DNA from: Crocinitomix catalasitica ATCC 23190
GTDB taxonomy: Bacteria > Bacteroidota > Bacteroidia > Flavobacteriales_D > Crocinitomicaceae
Length of the DNA: 64,000 bases
Reading direction: 5' to 3'
Assembly: GCF_000621625.1 (NCBI RefSeq)
Contig: NZ_JHXV01000005.1
Location: forward strand, 248,001-312,000
Both the position numbers and the translations under genes were made by a program. The notes under the pieces were generated by a model. That model saw only the letters and a list, made by a program, of their open reading frames with translations. It was not told where the DNA came from and made no database searches. Positions 1 to 7,979 of this stretch are shown here, piece after piece. Position 1 is the first letter of the stretch. Every line of letters begins with the position of its first letter.

Positions 1-568
1 GTTTTAAACGATACTTTTTAAAAAGTGGATCATTCGATTTTATAGAATTACCAAAAAGTATCTTCGGAAAAACACGCCTAACAATAAATCCTGGGGAAAT
101 AATTTTCAAGGCAATCATCGTTCGTTTCTTCACTTTAGAGAAAGGATCTAGTTTTGCAACCCAAGATTTATTCACGATGCGTGGCAACATTAAATCACCT
201 GGGCAGATATTAAATAAAATGAGTTTATTGATGATTTTTGGGTTTCGAATCGTAAAATCGAGCGCCAATGAAGCACCAATACAATTCCCGATTAGATGCA
301 TGGACTCAATTCCCTTTTTTTCAACAAAAGCAGTCAATACGTTATTTATAATTTCTAAAGTCAAAGGTTGACCTGGATATTCGGATTCACCACAACCCGG
401 CCAATCAATTCCATAAACTTTGTAATTCGAAGAGAAATACTCCATTTGATATTGCCAACTTTGCCAAAAACCACCACCGTTATGAAGAAAAAGTATTGGG
501 TAACCTTCACCTGCTTCAACAACATTAACTGAAAGATTGGCCAATACAATACATTCTTCTTTTATCAT
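1..568 (-). CDS. alpha/beta hydrolase fold protein (partial, 3' end outside window)
   Basis: The reading frame opens with ATG at 568 (MIKEECIVLAN...) and is still open at base 1, giving 189 residues of an incomplete protein. It has the alpha/beta hydrolase layout: an HNGGG oxyanion-type segment (residues 29-33), a GIDWPGCGES strand-loop (53-62) typical of the family, and the nucleophile elbow GNCIGA (94-99). The elbow carries Cys96 where most esterases have Ser; Cys is known in dienelactone-hydrolase-type relatives. The acid and His of the triad would lie in the missing C-terminal part. Substrate unknown. The fold is clear; the specific activity is not. Confidence 0.8.
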   Translation of the reverse strand, partial: MIKEECIVLANLSVNVVEAGEGYPILFLHNGGGFWQSWQYQMEYFSSNYKVYGIDWPGCGESEYPGQPLTLEIINNVLTAFVEKKGIESMHLIGNCIGASLALDFTIRNPKIINKLILFNICPGDLMLPRIVNKSWVAKLDPFSKVKKRTMIALKIISPGFIVRRVFPKILFGNSIKSNDPLFKKYRLK

Positions 569-786
569 ACTTTATCTTAAACTACACGTATTAATTTGCA
601 GATAAAGTTAACGATTTTAGATTCGGAAGATTATTGAATCCCGCAATAAGCATTTATGTTTTGCGGATTGAGCGGAAATCATCAAAATTGTTAAAGTAAA
701 TCATTAGATAATTTCTAAATATTTAAAGTTAAGCGTCCTGATTTAATGAATTCTAAGGATGGCTACTGATATAATAATTTAATTAT

Positions 787-794
787 TAGATTTG
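787..794 (+). promoter_or_regulatory. -7 promoter box upstream of T9SS protein gene
   Basis: TAGATTTG matches the Bacteroidota -7 consensus TAnnTTTG and lies 21 bases before the ATG at 816. The rest of the 569-815 intergenic stretch shows nothing else I can name. Confidence 0.4.
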
Positions 795-815
795 TCAATA
801 CTTAACTTAATATCT

Positions 816-1706
816 ATGAAACAATTATTATTATCTTTTTTCTATTTATTTACAGGGTTGACGACTTTCTCACAAGAAGAATTGAGGTTTGTTGAATTGG
901 GCTCGGAATCTGCTTATTGCAGGATTTATGATTATCAAAACGGAAATGGATCTGTATATGCTTCTGCAAGTGGCGGTGTTCCGGACTATAGTTATCAATG
1001 GGAAAATCTTTCAACAGGTGAAACATCAATGAGTTCAACTTGGGGCGGTTTAAATCCTGGAGATTATAGAATCACTGTTACAGATAATGATGGGAATACC
1101 TTATCCGAAACAATTACTGTTGATTCCTTAAATCCAATTGCCAATTTTGATGTCATTTCAGATGATCTTGATCCAATTGAATGGGGATATATTGGCACTG
1201 CTCCTGCTACCGTAACTTTTGTGAATACTTCGTTATATTTTGCAAACCCATTGGTACCAATTGCTGATACGATTTTCTATTTCCAACCAGAAGCAACTGA
1301 AGGTGGGACATTTTACGAATCTTATCCGCTTTTAGAAACTTACACTTACAATTACGGAGGAGAATTTGACGCTTGCATGGTAGCTCTTACTGACAACGGA
1401 TGTACTGACACTATTTGTAAAACAATTGGTTTATTCGGTCCATTAACCATTGGTGAAGAAAGTTCGTCTAATCTTATTACAATCACAAGCCAACCCAATT
1501 CGAATCAAATCAGTATCAAACAAGCAGATGTCAAAAATGGCAATTTGGTGAAAATATACAGATTAACAGGACAATTGATATTACAAGAAGAAATTTACTC
1601 AAATACAGCACTACTTCCTTTTACAGGAACAAGAGGTATTTACATTTTTGAATTCTATGAAAACGACTCTATGCAATTAATTGGGTCCGGAAAATTTAAT
1701 TATTAA
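816..1706 (+). CDS. secreted protein with SprB/PKD-like repeats and T9SS C-terminal sorting region
   Basis: Translation from ATG 816 begins MKQLLLSFFYLFTGL, a Sec signal peptide ending near TTFSQ; an upstream in-frame TTG at 792 would put eight residues before the signal and is less likely. Residues about 45-105 resemble an SprB-type repeat (GGVPDYSYQW, then DYRITVTDNDG). A PKD-like segment with paired cysteines follows (DACMVALTDNGCTDTIC). The last 75 residues look like a type A T9SS sorting domain (KIYRLTGQLILQEE ... GIYIFEF). It is probably exported by the Por/type IX system to the surface or medium. A small lipoprotein gene starts 3 bases after its stop, suggesting co-transcription. Function unknown. 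Confidence 0.75.
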   Translation: MKQLLLSFFYLFTGLTTFSQEELRFVELGSESAYCRIYDYQNGNGSVYASASGGVPDYSYQWENLSTGETSMSSTWGGLNPGDYRITVTDNDGNTLSETITVDSLNPIANFDVISDDLDPIEWGYIGTAPATVTFVNTSLYFANPLVPIADTIFYFQPEATEGGTFYESYPLLETYTYNYGGEFDACMVALTDNGCTDTICKTIGLFGPLTIGEESSSNLITITSQPNSNQISIKQADVKNGNLVKIYRLTGQLILQEEIYSNTALLPFTGTRGIYIFEFYENDSMQLIGSGKFNY

Positions 1707-1709
1707 GAT

Positions 1710-1946
1710 ATGAAAAAACTAACTTTTATTTTATTTGGCATTTTATTCATTGTTACTGCTTGTAAAAAAAATCATACATGCACTTGTACTGAAAAATATA
1801 CTGGCCTTGAAAAAAATTACGAAACTAAAACTGATTCTATTATAGAAGGAATGAAAAAGGACGACGCTAAAGTACTTTGCGATGAAGGTGATATTCCAGC
1901 ACAAACAATTATGACCGAAACAATAGTCACGGATTGTGAACTATAG
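1710..1946 (+). CDS. small cysteine-rich lipoprotein
   Basis: A 78-residue protein with signal MKKLTFILFGILFIVTAC and a lipobox ending at Cys18, followed by KKN, the usual Bacteroidota lipoprotein context. The mature part opens with a CTC motif (HTCTCTEKYTG) and has further Cys near residues 57 and 76, so two disulfides are possible. It begins 3 bases after the T9SS-protein stop and is probably in the same transcript. No function can be assigned. Confidence 0.7.
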   Translation: MKKLTFILFGILFIVTACKKNHTCTCTEKYTGLEKNYETKTDSIIEGMKKDDAKVLCDEGDIPAQTIMTETIVTDCEL

Positions 1947-1981
1947 TAGTTTTAAACTACTCAATTACAAACCTTTCTGAA

Positions 1982-1989
1982 TAGTTTTG
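1982..1989 (+). promoter_or_regulatory. -7 promoter box for lipoprotein gene at 2014
   Basis: TAGTTTTG fits TAnnTTTG and lies 24 bases before the ATG at 2014. It gives the following lipoprotein gene its own likely start of transcription. Confidence 0.4.
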
Positions 1990-2013
1990 CGTTATAAGGT
2001 TAAATCCTAACTT

Positions 2014-2667
2014 ATGAAGCTGAAACTAATAATTGTCTGTAGTGCTTTAACAATGGGCCTATTTTTTGGATGTAAAAAAGCCATAAGTCCACTTTGGCTT
2101 GTGGCTAAAATTCAATTGATCGACAGTAGAACGGGTAATCCTGTACCTGCTAACTTTAAACTTGAGTATCTGTCAAAAGGTCCTTTTGGTCACGAACATA
2201 GTAATAAGGACATGGGAAAATCTGACGATTTCGGGTATTTTGAATTTAAGGAACGTGTTGGGCTAAATCAGACTGATTTTAAGCTCATTATTTTACCGAG
2301 AATTGGAGGCTATCTAATCCCCTATCAATTTCAGTATAAAGAAAGTATTCCCTTAAGCGAAAATTCGAGGAATAAAATAACATTTGCGTTAGATCCGATA
2401 CCTTATGGTAAGATTGTATTGAATAATACGGATTGTTACGATGAAACCGATTCATTATGGCTTAAAAGTTCATATTCAAAACATTATAATTTTTATGATT
2501 ATACGGGGTGTATAGAAAATGACACAATACATTATTGGGCGGCTCCTTATGAAGGTACAACCTTAACTTACCAGACTATTTCAAAAAAGAATAATATTCT
2601 CGATACATTGACACATACCATTAATCTGGAATATTATAAATTTAATGAGATTCGAATTGATTATTAG
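2014..2667 (+). CDS. putative lipoprotein with carboxypeptidase-regulatory-like fold
   Basis: 217 residues; the signal peptide MKLKLIIVCSALTMGLFFGC ends in a lipobox with Cys20 followed by KK, so it should be lipid-anchored. The segment after the anchor (VAKIQLIDSRTGNPVPANFKLEY ... DDFGYFEFKERVG) resembles the beta-sandwich of carboxypeptidase regulatory-like domains: a 'property of X, then feature with Y' pattern. The remainder is beta-rich without catalytic motifs. Preceded by its own promoter-like box; convergent with the DUF983 gene. Role unknown. Confidence 0.65.
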   Translation: MKLKLIIVCSALTMGLFFGCKKAISPLWLVAKIQLIDSRTGNPVPANFKLEYLSKGPFGHEHSNKDMGKSDDFGYFEFKERVGLNQTDFKLIILPRIGGYLIPYQFQYKESIPLSENSRNKITFALDPIPYGKIVLNNTDCYDETDSLWLKSSYSKHYNFYDYTGCIENDTIHYWAAPYEGTTLTYQTISKKNNILDTLTHTINLEYYKFNEIRIDY

Positions 2668-2689
2668 TTCTTGAAAATTGCCTTGAATT

Positions 2690-3055
2690 CTATTTTTTAT
2701 ACCGCACAAAAATATGAATCCAAATAGACCTTCCTAAACGAATGGTTAAAGGAATCAACATCAGTAAAGAAACAACCATTAAACCGACCAAAAACCAGAT
2801 ATTGATATCCTCTCCAGAAATCGCCATAAGTATAAATGGAGAAATAATGAGTACAATAAAGGGATAGGAAGTCCACAATGCACCTATCCAAAAACCTGGT
2901 TCAATCTCAAATTTTTGGTCACAGACTTTGCAATTTTCGTGCATCAAAAAGATATCCTTGTACACAAATAATCCAGGACGAACGAACATATCTCCCTTTC
3001 GGCAATGCGGGCATTTCAGCCCTATTATTGATCGAAAAGCAGATTTTTCTTGCAT
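2690..3055 (-). CDS. DUF983 family membrane protein
   Basis: A 121-residue protein with a zinc-ribbon-like N-terminus (CPHCRKGDMF at residues 15-24 and CKVC at 42-45), followed by two hydrophobic membrane segments (about 60-80 and 85-106) and a basic tail. This is the architecture of DUF983 proteins, common in Bacteroidota and alphaproteobacteria near respiratory or central metabolism genes; their molecular role is not established. It starts 9 bases after the isocitrate dehydrogenase stop and is likely co-transcribed with it. Confidence 0.8.
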   Translation of the reverse strand: MQEKSAFRSIIGLKCPHCRKGDMFVRPGLFVYKDIFLMHENCKVCDQKFEIEPGFWIGALWTSYPFIVLIISPFILMAISGEDINIWFLVGLMVVSLLMLIPLTIRLGRSIWIHIFVRYKK

Positions 3056-3064
3056 TTTGAGAAC

Positions 3065-4327
3065 TTAATTTTTAGTTGCTAATCCACTTAATTGAAATGA
3101 ATTCATTTCTTTAACGAATGTGTTACCGAATTCAGAACATGCTAAACCTTTTGATTTATCTTCAAGTAAATCTGCCGTTACTTTCCCTTTCAATATTAAA
3201 TTGAGAGCTACATTTTCAATTAAATCGGCTGCTTCATTCCAATTCACATAACGCAGCATCATCACACCCGAAAAAATAAGTGATAGTGGATTTGCAATAT
3301 CTTTTCCTGCAATATCAGGAGCACTTCCGTGCGTAGCTTCAAATACAGCACAACCAGTCTCATAATTAATATTCGCTCCAGGCGAGATTCCTATTCCTCC
3401 GATACAACCAGCGACTGAATCTGATATATAATCACCATTCAGATTAGTTGCAGCAATTACAGAATGATTCTTAGGATGTAATAATATATCTTGAAAAAAA
3501 GCATCTGCAATTCTATCTTGCATTAATACTTTTCCTTTTGCCGCATTATTTTGTAAAAATTCTTTAGCAGCTGCTTCTCCTTTTAGTTTTTTAACTTCAT
3601 TAAAATCGGCCCAAGTATAAGTCACTTCAGGGAAAAATGTTTTGGCTGTTTCATAGCCCCAATTTTTAAATCCGCCCTCTGTAAACTTCATAATATTCCC
3701 TTTATGAACTATTGTTACGGATGGTAATTTATTTTCAACAGCGTATTGAATTGCTGATTTCACCAATCTTTCTGAGCCTTCTTGTGAAATTAATTTAATA
3801 CCTATAGCACTAGAATTCGGGAATCGAATATTGGTTTGTTTAAAAGTGTTCTCAATAGTATCAATCAGTGATTTGGCTTCAGGAGAGTTTACATCGAATT
3901 CTATTCCGGCATATAAATCCTCCGTATTTTCCCGGAAAATTACCATATCAATATCCGCTGGATTTTTTATTGGAGAAGCAACACCTTCTGCATATTTCAT
4001 TGGTCGAACGCAAGCATACAAATCTAATTTTTGTCGAATTTGAACATTAATTGATCTAAAACCTCCACCAACAGGGGTTGTAAGCGGTCCTTTTATCGAA
4101 ACTTTGTATTTTTTTAATGTATCTAGAGACGATTTTGGTAAAGGATCTCCAGATTCAATAAAGGAAGAATTTCCAGCTGGCACGTTAATCCAAGATATTG
4201 ACCTATCGTTATCGTATGCGATTTTAACAGCTGTATCAATGATACTTTTTGTAACACTCCATATTTCAGGTCCTATTCCATCTCCTTCAATAAAAGGAAT
4301 TTTTAAAGTTTTTGCATCTTCACTCAT
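3065..4327 (-). CDS. icd: isocitrate dehydrogenase, homodimeric bacterial type, NAD-type cofactor residues
   Basis: 420 residues, close to E. coli Icd. It catalyses oxidative decarboxylation of isocitrate to 2-oxoglutarate in the TCA cycle, in the cytosol. Substrate-loop residues are present (FRSINVQIRQ at 90-99; Ser92 corresponds to the serine phosphorylated in E. coli), as are the Mg/isocitrate segment DRIADAFFQD (271-280) and NLNGDYISD. The cofactor loop reads HGSAPDIAGK (333-342), with Asp338 and Ile339 where NADP enzymes have Lys-Tyr; the Asp-Ile pair is the established signature of NAD-dependent members. NAD specificity is therefore inferred. Start ATG 4327; downstream DUF983 gene in tandem. 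Confidence 0.95.
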   Translation of the reverse strand: MSEDAKTLKIPFIEGDGIGPEIWSVTKSIIDTAVKIAYDNDRSISWINVPAGNSSFIESGDPLPKSSLDTLKKYKVSIKGPLTTPVGGGFRSINVQIRQKLDLYACVRPMKYAEGVASPIKNPADIDMVIFRENTEDLYAGIEFDVNSPEAKSLIDTIENTFKQTNIRFPNSSAIGIKLISQEGSERLVKSAIQYAVENKLPSVTIVHKGNIMKFTEGGFKNWGYETAKTFFPEVTYTWADFNEVKKLKGEAAAKEFLQNNAAKGKVLMQDRIADAFFQDILLHPKNHSVIAATNLNGDYISDSVAGCIGGIGISPGANINYETGCAVFEATHGSAPDIAGKDIANPLSLIFSGVMMLRYVNWNEAADLIENVALNLILKGKVTADLLEDKSKGLACSEFGNTFVKEMNSFQLSGLATKN

Positions 4328-4388
4328 CAGTTTTGTTTATTTGTGACTGGCCTTAATGTAAAATCTATATTTTATTCTTGAATGAAAA

Positions 4389-4402
4389 ATGAAATATTTC
4401 AT
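4389..4402. promoter_or_regulatory. perfect palindrome upstream of icd (candidate operator)
   Basis: ATGAAATATTTCAT is a 14-base perfect palindrome about 60 bases upstream of the icd start codon, in the 189-base gap before the methyltransferase stop. Its AT content makes chance occurrence plausible. No regulator can be assigned. Confidence 0.25.
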
Positions 4403-4516
4403 CTTTTATACGCGTCATATTTCAATCATGTATTTAAGTCCCGTTCTCAAAGATATATTTATGTTAGGACATTTCTAAGGCAGATCCCCGTAAAAATCAG
4501 ATTTCTGTAATTTTGT

Positions 4517-5093
4517 TTATTTCTTCTCCCAGAAAAGCAATCTTCCGTTATGTTTCATCTCTTTCAAAAAGTATTCTTTCGGTAAAAAGAAATCACTTGA
4601 ACAATACGTCACCACTCTCGTTCCTTTTGGACATGCATCTAGTTCTTTAAAAACATATTGCTCATAAGCTTCAAACTTTTCTTTTGAAAAATCAATAAGC
4701 TTATCAATTCGACCAAAATCTACAACATGTTCATAAAAAGGATTGTAATAATAAAAGGCTTCGTAGGCAGTAAAGTCCACCTGATTAATATTACTATGGA
4801 TAAAGGTTGCGTTTTCGGCTTGCACGAATTCCTTCACTGCATTCGCTTCGTCAATTAACTCTTTTCTTTTTTCAACACCTGTGAATTGCCCATTCGAATA
4901 AAGAGAACCTAGCACACAAAACTTTCCAACTCCTGATCCAATATCTAAAACCTTCGTATTTGGAGATTTAACCAACCAATCAATAGCCTCAAGAATAATT
5001 TCATAAGCAGTCCAATGAAGTGACGAAAGATCACGATACTTTGGCTGATAGAGTAAATCAAATATATTGTTTATTCCTTCACTTTTGTATCAT
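4517..5093 (-). pseudogene. class I SAM-dependent methyltransferase, apparent 5' frameshift
   Basis: The body (minus strand, 5080 to 4517) encodes a class I methyltransferase: motif I VLDIGSGVGKFC, then FTGVEKRKEL (motif II acidic region) and a downstream FYYYNPF motif resembling the D/NPPF/Y signature. In-frame residues upstream (NNIFDLLYQPKYRDLSSLHW) also look like this family's N-terminus, but that frame meets a TGA at 5081-5079 with no start codon. The only sensible ATG (5093, giving MIQK) lies one base out of frame; skipping base 5081 joins them into about 191 residues. The gene starts 15 bases after gcvH, so it is probably the third cistron. It could be a real frameshift, a sequence error, or an unusual ATA start. 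Confidence 0.7.
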
Positions 5094-5108
5094 CCTGAAT
5101 AGTCAATA

Positions 5109-5492
5109 TTACGAGATCATGTTTTTATATGCTTCACTGTTTAATAATCCTTCAATAAAATTAGGATCATTCGGTGTCACTTTTATCATCCAACCTCCAA
5201 TATACGGATCATTATTGACCAATTCTGGTTGATCGATAATTTCGTCATTTAATTGAATAACAGTCCCAGACATAGGCATGAATAAATCAGAGACCGTTTT
5301 AACCGCTTCAACAGATCCAAAAACATCATCTTTTGACAATTCTTCATCGACTGTTTCAATGTCTACGAATACAATGTCACCTAATTCTTTCTTAGCAAAA
5401 TCTGTGATCCCTATGGTTGCAATATTCTTTTCACTATCATAAGCAATCCACTCATGTTCTTGCGTATACAATAAATTTTCTGGTATATTCAT
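5109..5492 (-). CDS. gcvH: glycine cleavage system H protein
   Basis: 127 residues, the standard GcvH length. The protein carries the aminomethyl group on a lipoyl arm between GcvP, GcvT and the lipoamide dehydrogenase. The lipoylation motif is GSVEAVKTVSD with Lys65 as the modified residue, and the typical N-terminal YTQEHEWI and C-terminal NDPYIGGWMIKV are present. Its ATG is one base after the pckA stop, so the two are translationally close and surely co-transcribed. The other gcv genes are not nearby; H protein alone also serves in lipoate metabolism. Confidence 0.95.
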   Translation of the reverse strand: MNIPENLLYTQEHEWIAYDSEKNIATIGITDFAKKELGDIVFVDIETVDEELSKDDVFGSVEAVKTVSDLFMPMSGTVIQLNDEIIDQPELVNNDPYIGGWMIKVTPNDPNFIEGLLNSEAYKNMIS

Positions 5493-5493
5493 C

Positions 5494-7098
5494 TTAAATT
5501 AAATTTGAAACTTGTTTTACTGGTGCTCCTGCAATTATATTTCCATTCTCTTCATTCTCATACTGCTCATAATTCTTCACAAATTGATCTGACAAATTCG
5601 TTGCTACTTTTTCATAGTCATCTGCATTATCCCATACGCTAGCAGGATCTAAAATTTCACTTGGCACTTCAGGACATGATGTAGGAATCGTTAAACCAAA
5701 GAATGGTTCTGTTTGAAAAGTAACATCTTCGAACGAATTATTGAGCACTGCGGTAATCATTGCACGGGTATACTTAAGATTTATACGCTCTCCTACTCCA
5801 TATCCGCCGCCTGTCCAGCCTGTATTGATTAACCAGATATTTACATCATGTTCTTCCATTTTCTTACCCAACATTTCAGCATAATATTTAGGTGCTAAGG
5901 GTAAGAACGGTTCTCCAAAACACGCGGAGAATGTAACTTGAGGTTCTGTAATTCCCTCTTCTGTTCCAGCCACTTTTGCTGTATATCCAGATATGAAATG
6001 GTACATCGCCTGCTCTTTTGATAATTTAGATATCGGCGGTAAAACACCAAAAGCATCGCATGTTAAAAAGAATATATTCTTCGGATGACTCCCTGTTGAA
6101 CTTGGTACAATATTGTCTATAAATTCTAAAGAATAAGCAACACGCGTATTTTCTGTGACGGTAACATCTTCGAAATCTACGGTTCTTGTTCCTTCATAAA
6201 ATTTAGTATTCTCTAATAGTGAACCAAAACGAATTGCATCGTAAATTTGAGGCTCTTTTTCTTTAGAAAGGTTCACACATTTAGCGTAACAACCACCTTC
6301 GAAATTAAATACACCTTTATCGCCCCAACCGTGTTCGTCGTCTCCAATTAATCTTCTTTCTGGATCGGCAGAAAGTGTAGTTTTTCCTGTTCCTGACAAC
6401 CAAAAAAACAAAGCAGATTCATCATTCTTGCCAACATTGGCAGAACAGTGCATTGAGAGCACATCCTTTTTGTGTGGCAATAAATAATTTAATACAGTGA
6501 AGATACTTTTCTTAATCTCTCCTGTATAGGCAGAACCTCCAATAATTACTCGTTTTTTAGTAAAATCAATAATCGTGAAATTCTCTTGTCTCGTACCATC
6601 AATTTCTGGAATGGCTTTAAAATTTGGAACAGCAATAATTGACCATTCTGGATTAAAGCTATTCGCTTCTTCTTGTGTAGGATTTCTAAATAAATTATGA
6701 GAAAACAAACTCTGCCAAGCAGATTCAGTAACAACCCTTACATTTAAACGATGTTCTTTTTCAGCACAGGCGTAAACATCTTTCACAAATACTTCTTTAT
6801 TTTCTAAATAAGCCAAAATACGGTTATAAAGTTTAGAAAATTGATTCGATTCGAACGGGTGATTAACATCTCCCCACCAAACTACATCTTTGGTATTTTC
6901 ATCTTTTACGACATATTTATCTTTCGGAGATCGTCCAGTAAAAGTTCCTGTCGAGCAAGCTAAACTTCCCGTATCCGTAAACTGTCCTTGATTCTTATTG
7001 ATTGTGATTTGAATGAGTTCAGACGGCAATAGATTCCAATGAATCTTACCTAAATTAATCATTCCTAATGCTGATAATTGTTCTGCTGGTTCTAACAT
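5494..7098 (-). CDS. pckA: phosphoenolpyruvate carboxykinase (ATP)
   Basis: 534 residues, full length. It converts oxaloacetate and ATP to PEP, ADP and CO2, the entry step of gluconeogenesis, in the cytosol. Visible signatures: GRSPKDKY (55-62, substrate loop), the P-loop LSGTGKTTLSADP (GTGKTT at 236-241), the kinase-2 motif DDEHGW (253-258) and FEGGCYAKC, all diagnostic of the ATP-dependent family. Start ATG 7098 follows a TAAATTTG -7 box at 7125-7118. The shared upstream region with the Crp/Fnr gene contains a perfect FNR-type box about 60 bases upstream of the expected pckA start of transcription. Confidence 0.97.
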   Translation of the reverse strand: MLEPAEQLSALGMINLGKIHWNLLPSELIQITINKNQGQFTDTGSLACSTGTFTGRSPKDKYVVKDENTKDVVWWGDVNHPFESNQFSKLYNRILAYLENKEVFVKDVYACAEKEHRLNVRVVTESAWQSLFSHNLFRNPTQEEANSFNPEWSIIAVPNFKAIPEIDGTRQENFTIIDFTKKRVIIGGSAYTGEIKKSIFTVLNYLLPHKKDVLSMHCSANVGKNDESALFFWLSGTGKTTLSADPERRLIGDDEHGWGDKGVFNFEGGCYAKCVNLSKEKEPQIYDAIRFGSLLENTKFYEGTRTVDFEDVTVTENTRVAYSLEFIDNIVPSSTGSHPKNIFFLTCDAFGVLPPISKLSKEQAMYHFISGYTAKVAGTEEGITEPQVTFSACFGEPFLPLAPKYYAEMLGKKMEEHDVNIWLINTGWTGGGYGVGERINLKYTRAMITAVLNNSFEDVTFQTEPFFGLTIPTSCPEVPSEILDPASVWDNADDYEKVATNLSDQFVKNYEQYENEENGNIIAGAPVKQVSNLI

Positions 7099-7117
7099 AA
7101 TGATATATTTATGAGGG

Positions 7118-7125
7118 CAAATTTA
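7118..7125 (-). promoter_or_regulatory. -7 promoter box for pckA operon
   Basis: On the minus strand the bases read TAAATTTG, matching TAnnTTTG, 19 bases before the pckA ATG. No clear -33 TTG at the ideal distance was seen, consistent with a promoter needing an activator. Confidence 0.4.
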
Positions 7126-7169
7126 CGGCCAACAATATTCGATTACATTGAGAAATGATTACCAAAAAA

Positions 7170-7198
7170 TTGATTTAAATCAATTCCTTTTATCTTTG
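7170..7198 (+). promoter_or_regulatory. FNR-type operator overlapping the crp/fnr-family gene promoter
   Basis: TTGATTTAAATCAA (7170-7183) is an exact match to the FNR half-sites TTGAT-N4-ATCAA. It is followed by a -7 box TATCTTTG (7191-7198). The first TTG of the operator sits at the -33 position (21 bases before the TA of the -7 box), so an occupied site would block or overlap the regulator's own promoter. For pckA on the other strand its centre lies near -60 to -65, an activating distance. Motif seen directly; regulation inferred. Confidence 0.6.
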
Positions 7199-7229
7199 TT
7201 TGCGCTTATAAGAAATTATTTGACTGATC

Positions 7230-7934
7230 ATGAAACAAATCTTCCCATACGAACGCTATTTATTGCAAAGAGAACCTTTTTTTGAAGGCTTATCTGAAGA
7301 AACTTGGCAAATATTAAATGACAAAAAAAAGGTCATCGAATATAAGAAGGGACAGATTATCTTTCATGAAAACACATATCCAACAGGCGTATATTTTATA
7401 GAGTCTGGTATTGTAAAAAAATACTCCTTAGGTCAAGAAGGCAAGGAGCATATTTTTTATATCTGTAGTAATCAAGATTTATTAGGACATCACGCCCTAT
7501 TAAGCCAAGAAACATTCCCCGACTCAGCTGCGGCAATTGAAGACAGTCGCATAGCATTTATTCCAGAACAGGCATTTTTAGAAGCTTTGCAACAATCAAA
7601 AACATTATCTGACCGCATGTTAAAGAATTTAGGTCACGAATTCGGAGCCTGTATTCACCGAACAAAAATTTTAGCACAACTAACCGTTAGAGAGCGGGTA
7701 GCGATATTTTTATTAATTCTTTGGGAGAAATATGTTTTGTTTTTAGACGCAAAAGATACACCTACATCAATCAACTTGAGCAGAGACGACATGGCCAATC
7801 TTGCTGGCACCACAAAAGAGTCTTTGGTTCGTGTTTTACACGACTTTAAAGAAGAAGGTATCATAACGAGTAAAGGACGATCAATTAAAATTATTGAACC
7901 TTTAGCATTGATTAAGGTGAGTAATTATGCGTAG
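7230..7934 (+). CDS. Crp/Fnr family transcriptional regulator
   Basis: 234 residues. The N-terminal cyclic-nucleotide-binding-like domain (about 18-130) has the GQIIFHENTYPTGVYFIESG pattern of the family, and a C-terminal winged helix reads NLSRDDMANLAGTTKESLVRVL. No cysteine cluster of the FNR Fe-S type is present near the N-terminus, so oxygen sensing by a 4Fe-4S centre is unlikely. The recognition helix keeps the Glu and Arg that contact TTGAT-type half-sites in CRP/FNR proteins. It is divergent from pckA across a perfect TTGAT-N4-ATCAA box, suggesting autoregulation and control of gluconeogenesis. Start ATG 7230. Confidence 0.9.
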   Translation: MKQIFPYERYLLQREPFFEGLSEETWQILNDKKKVIEYKKGQIIFHENTYPTGVYFIESGIVKKYSLGQEGKEHIFYICSNQDLLGHHALLSQETFPDSAAAIEDSRIAFIPEQAFLEALQQSKTLSDRMLKNLGHEFGACIHRTKILAQLTVRERVAIFLLILWEKYVLFLDAKDTPTSINLSRDDMANLAGTTKESLVRVLHDFKEEGIITSKGRSIKIIEPLALIKVSNYA

Positions 7935-7979
7935 GATATTTTAACTAATGAAATTGACTTAACATCTTTATCCAAATCA

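Noticed and set aside
177-371. 64-residue open frame on the plus strand
   Set aside because: Antisense to the partial alpha/beta hydrolase gene; no start signal or family pattern.
5109-5492. Glycine riboswitch expected near gcvH
   Set aside because: The gene starts one base after pckA, leaving no room, and no aptamer-like structure was seen upstream of pckA.
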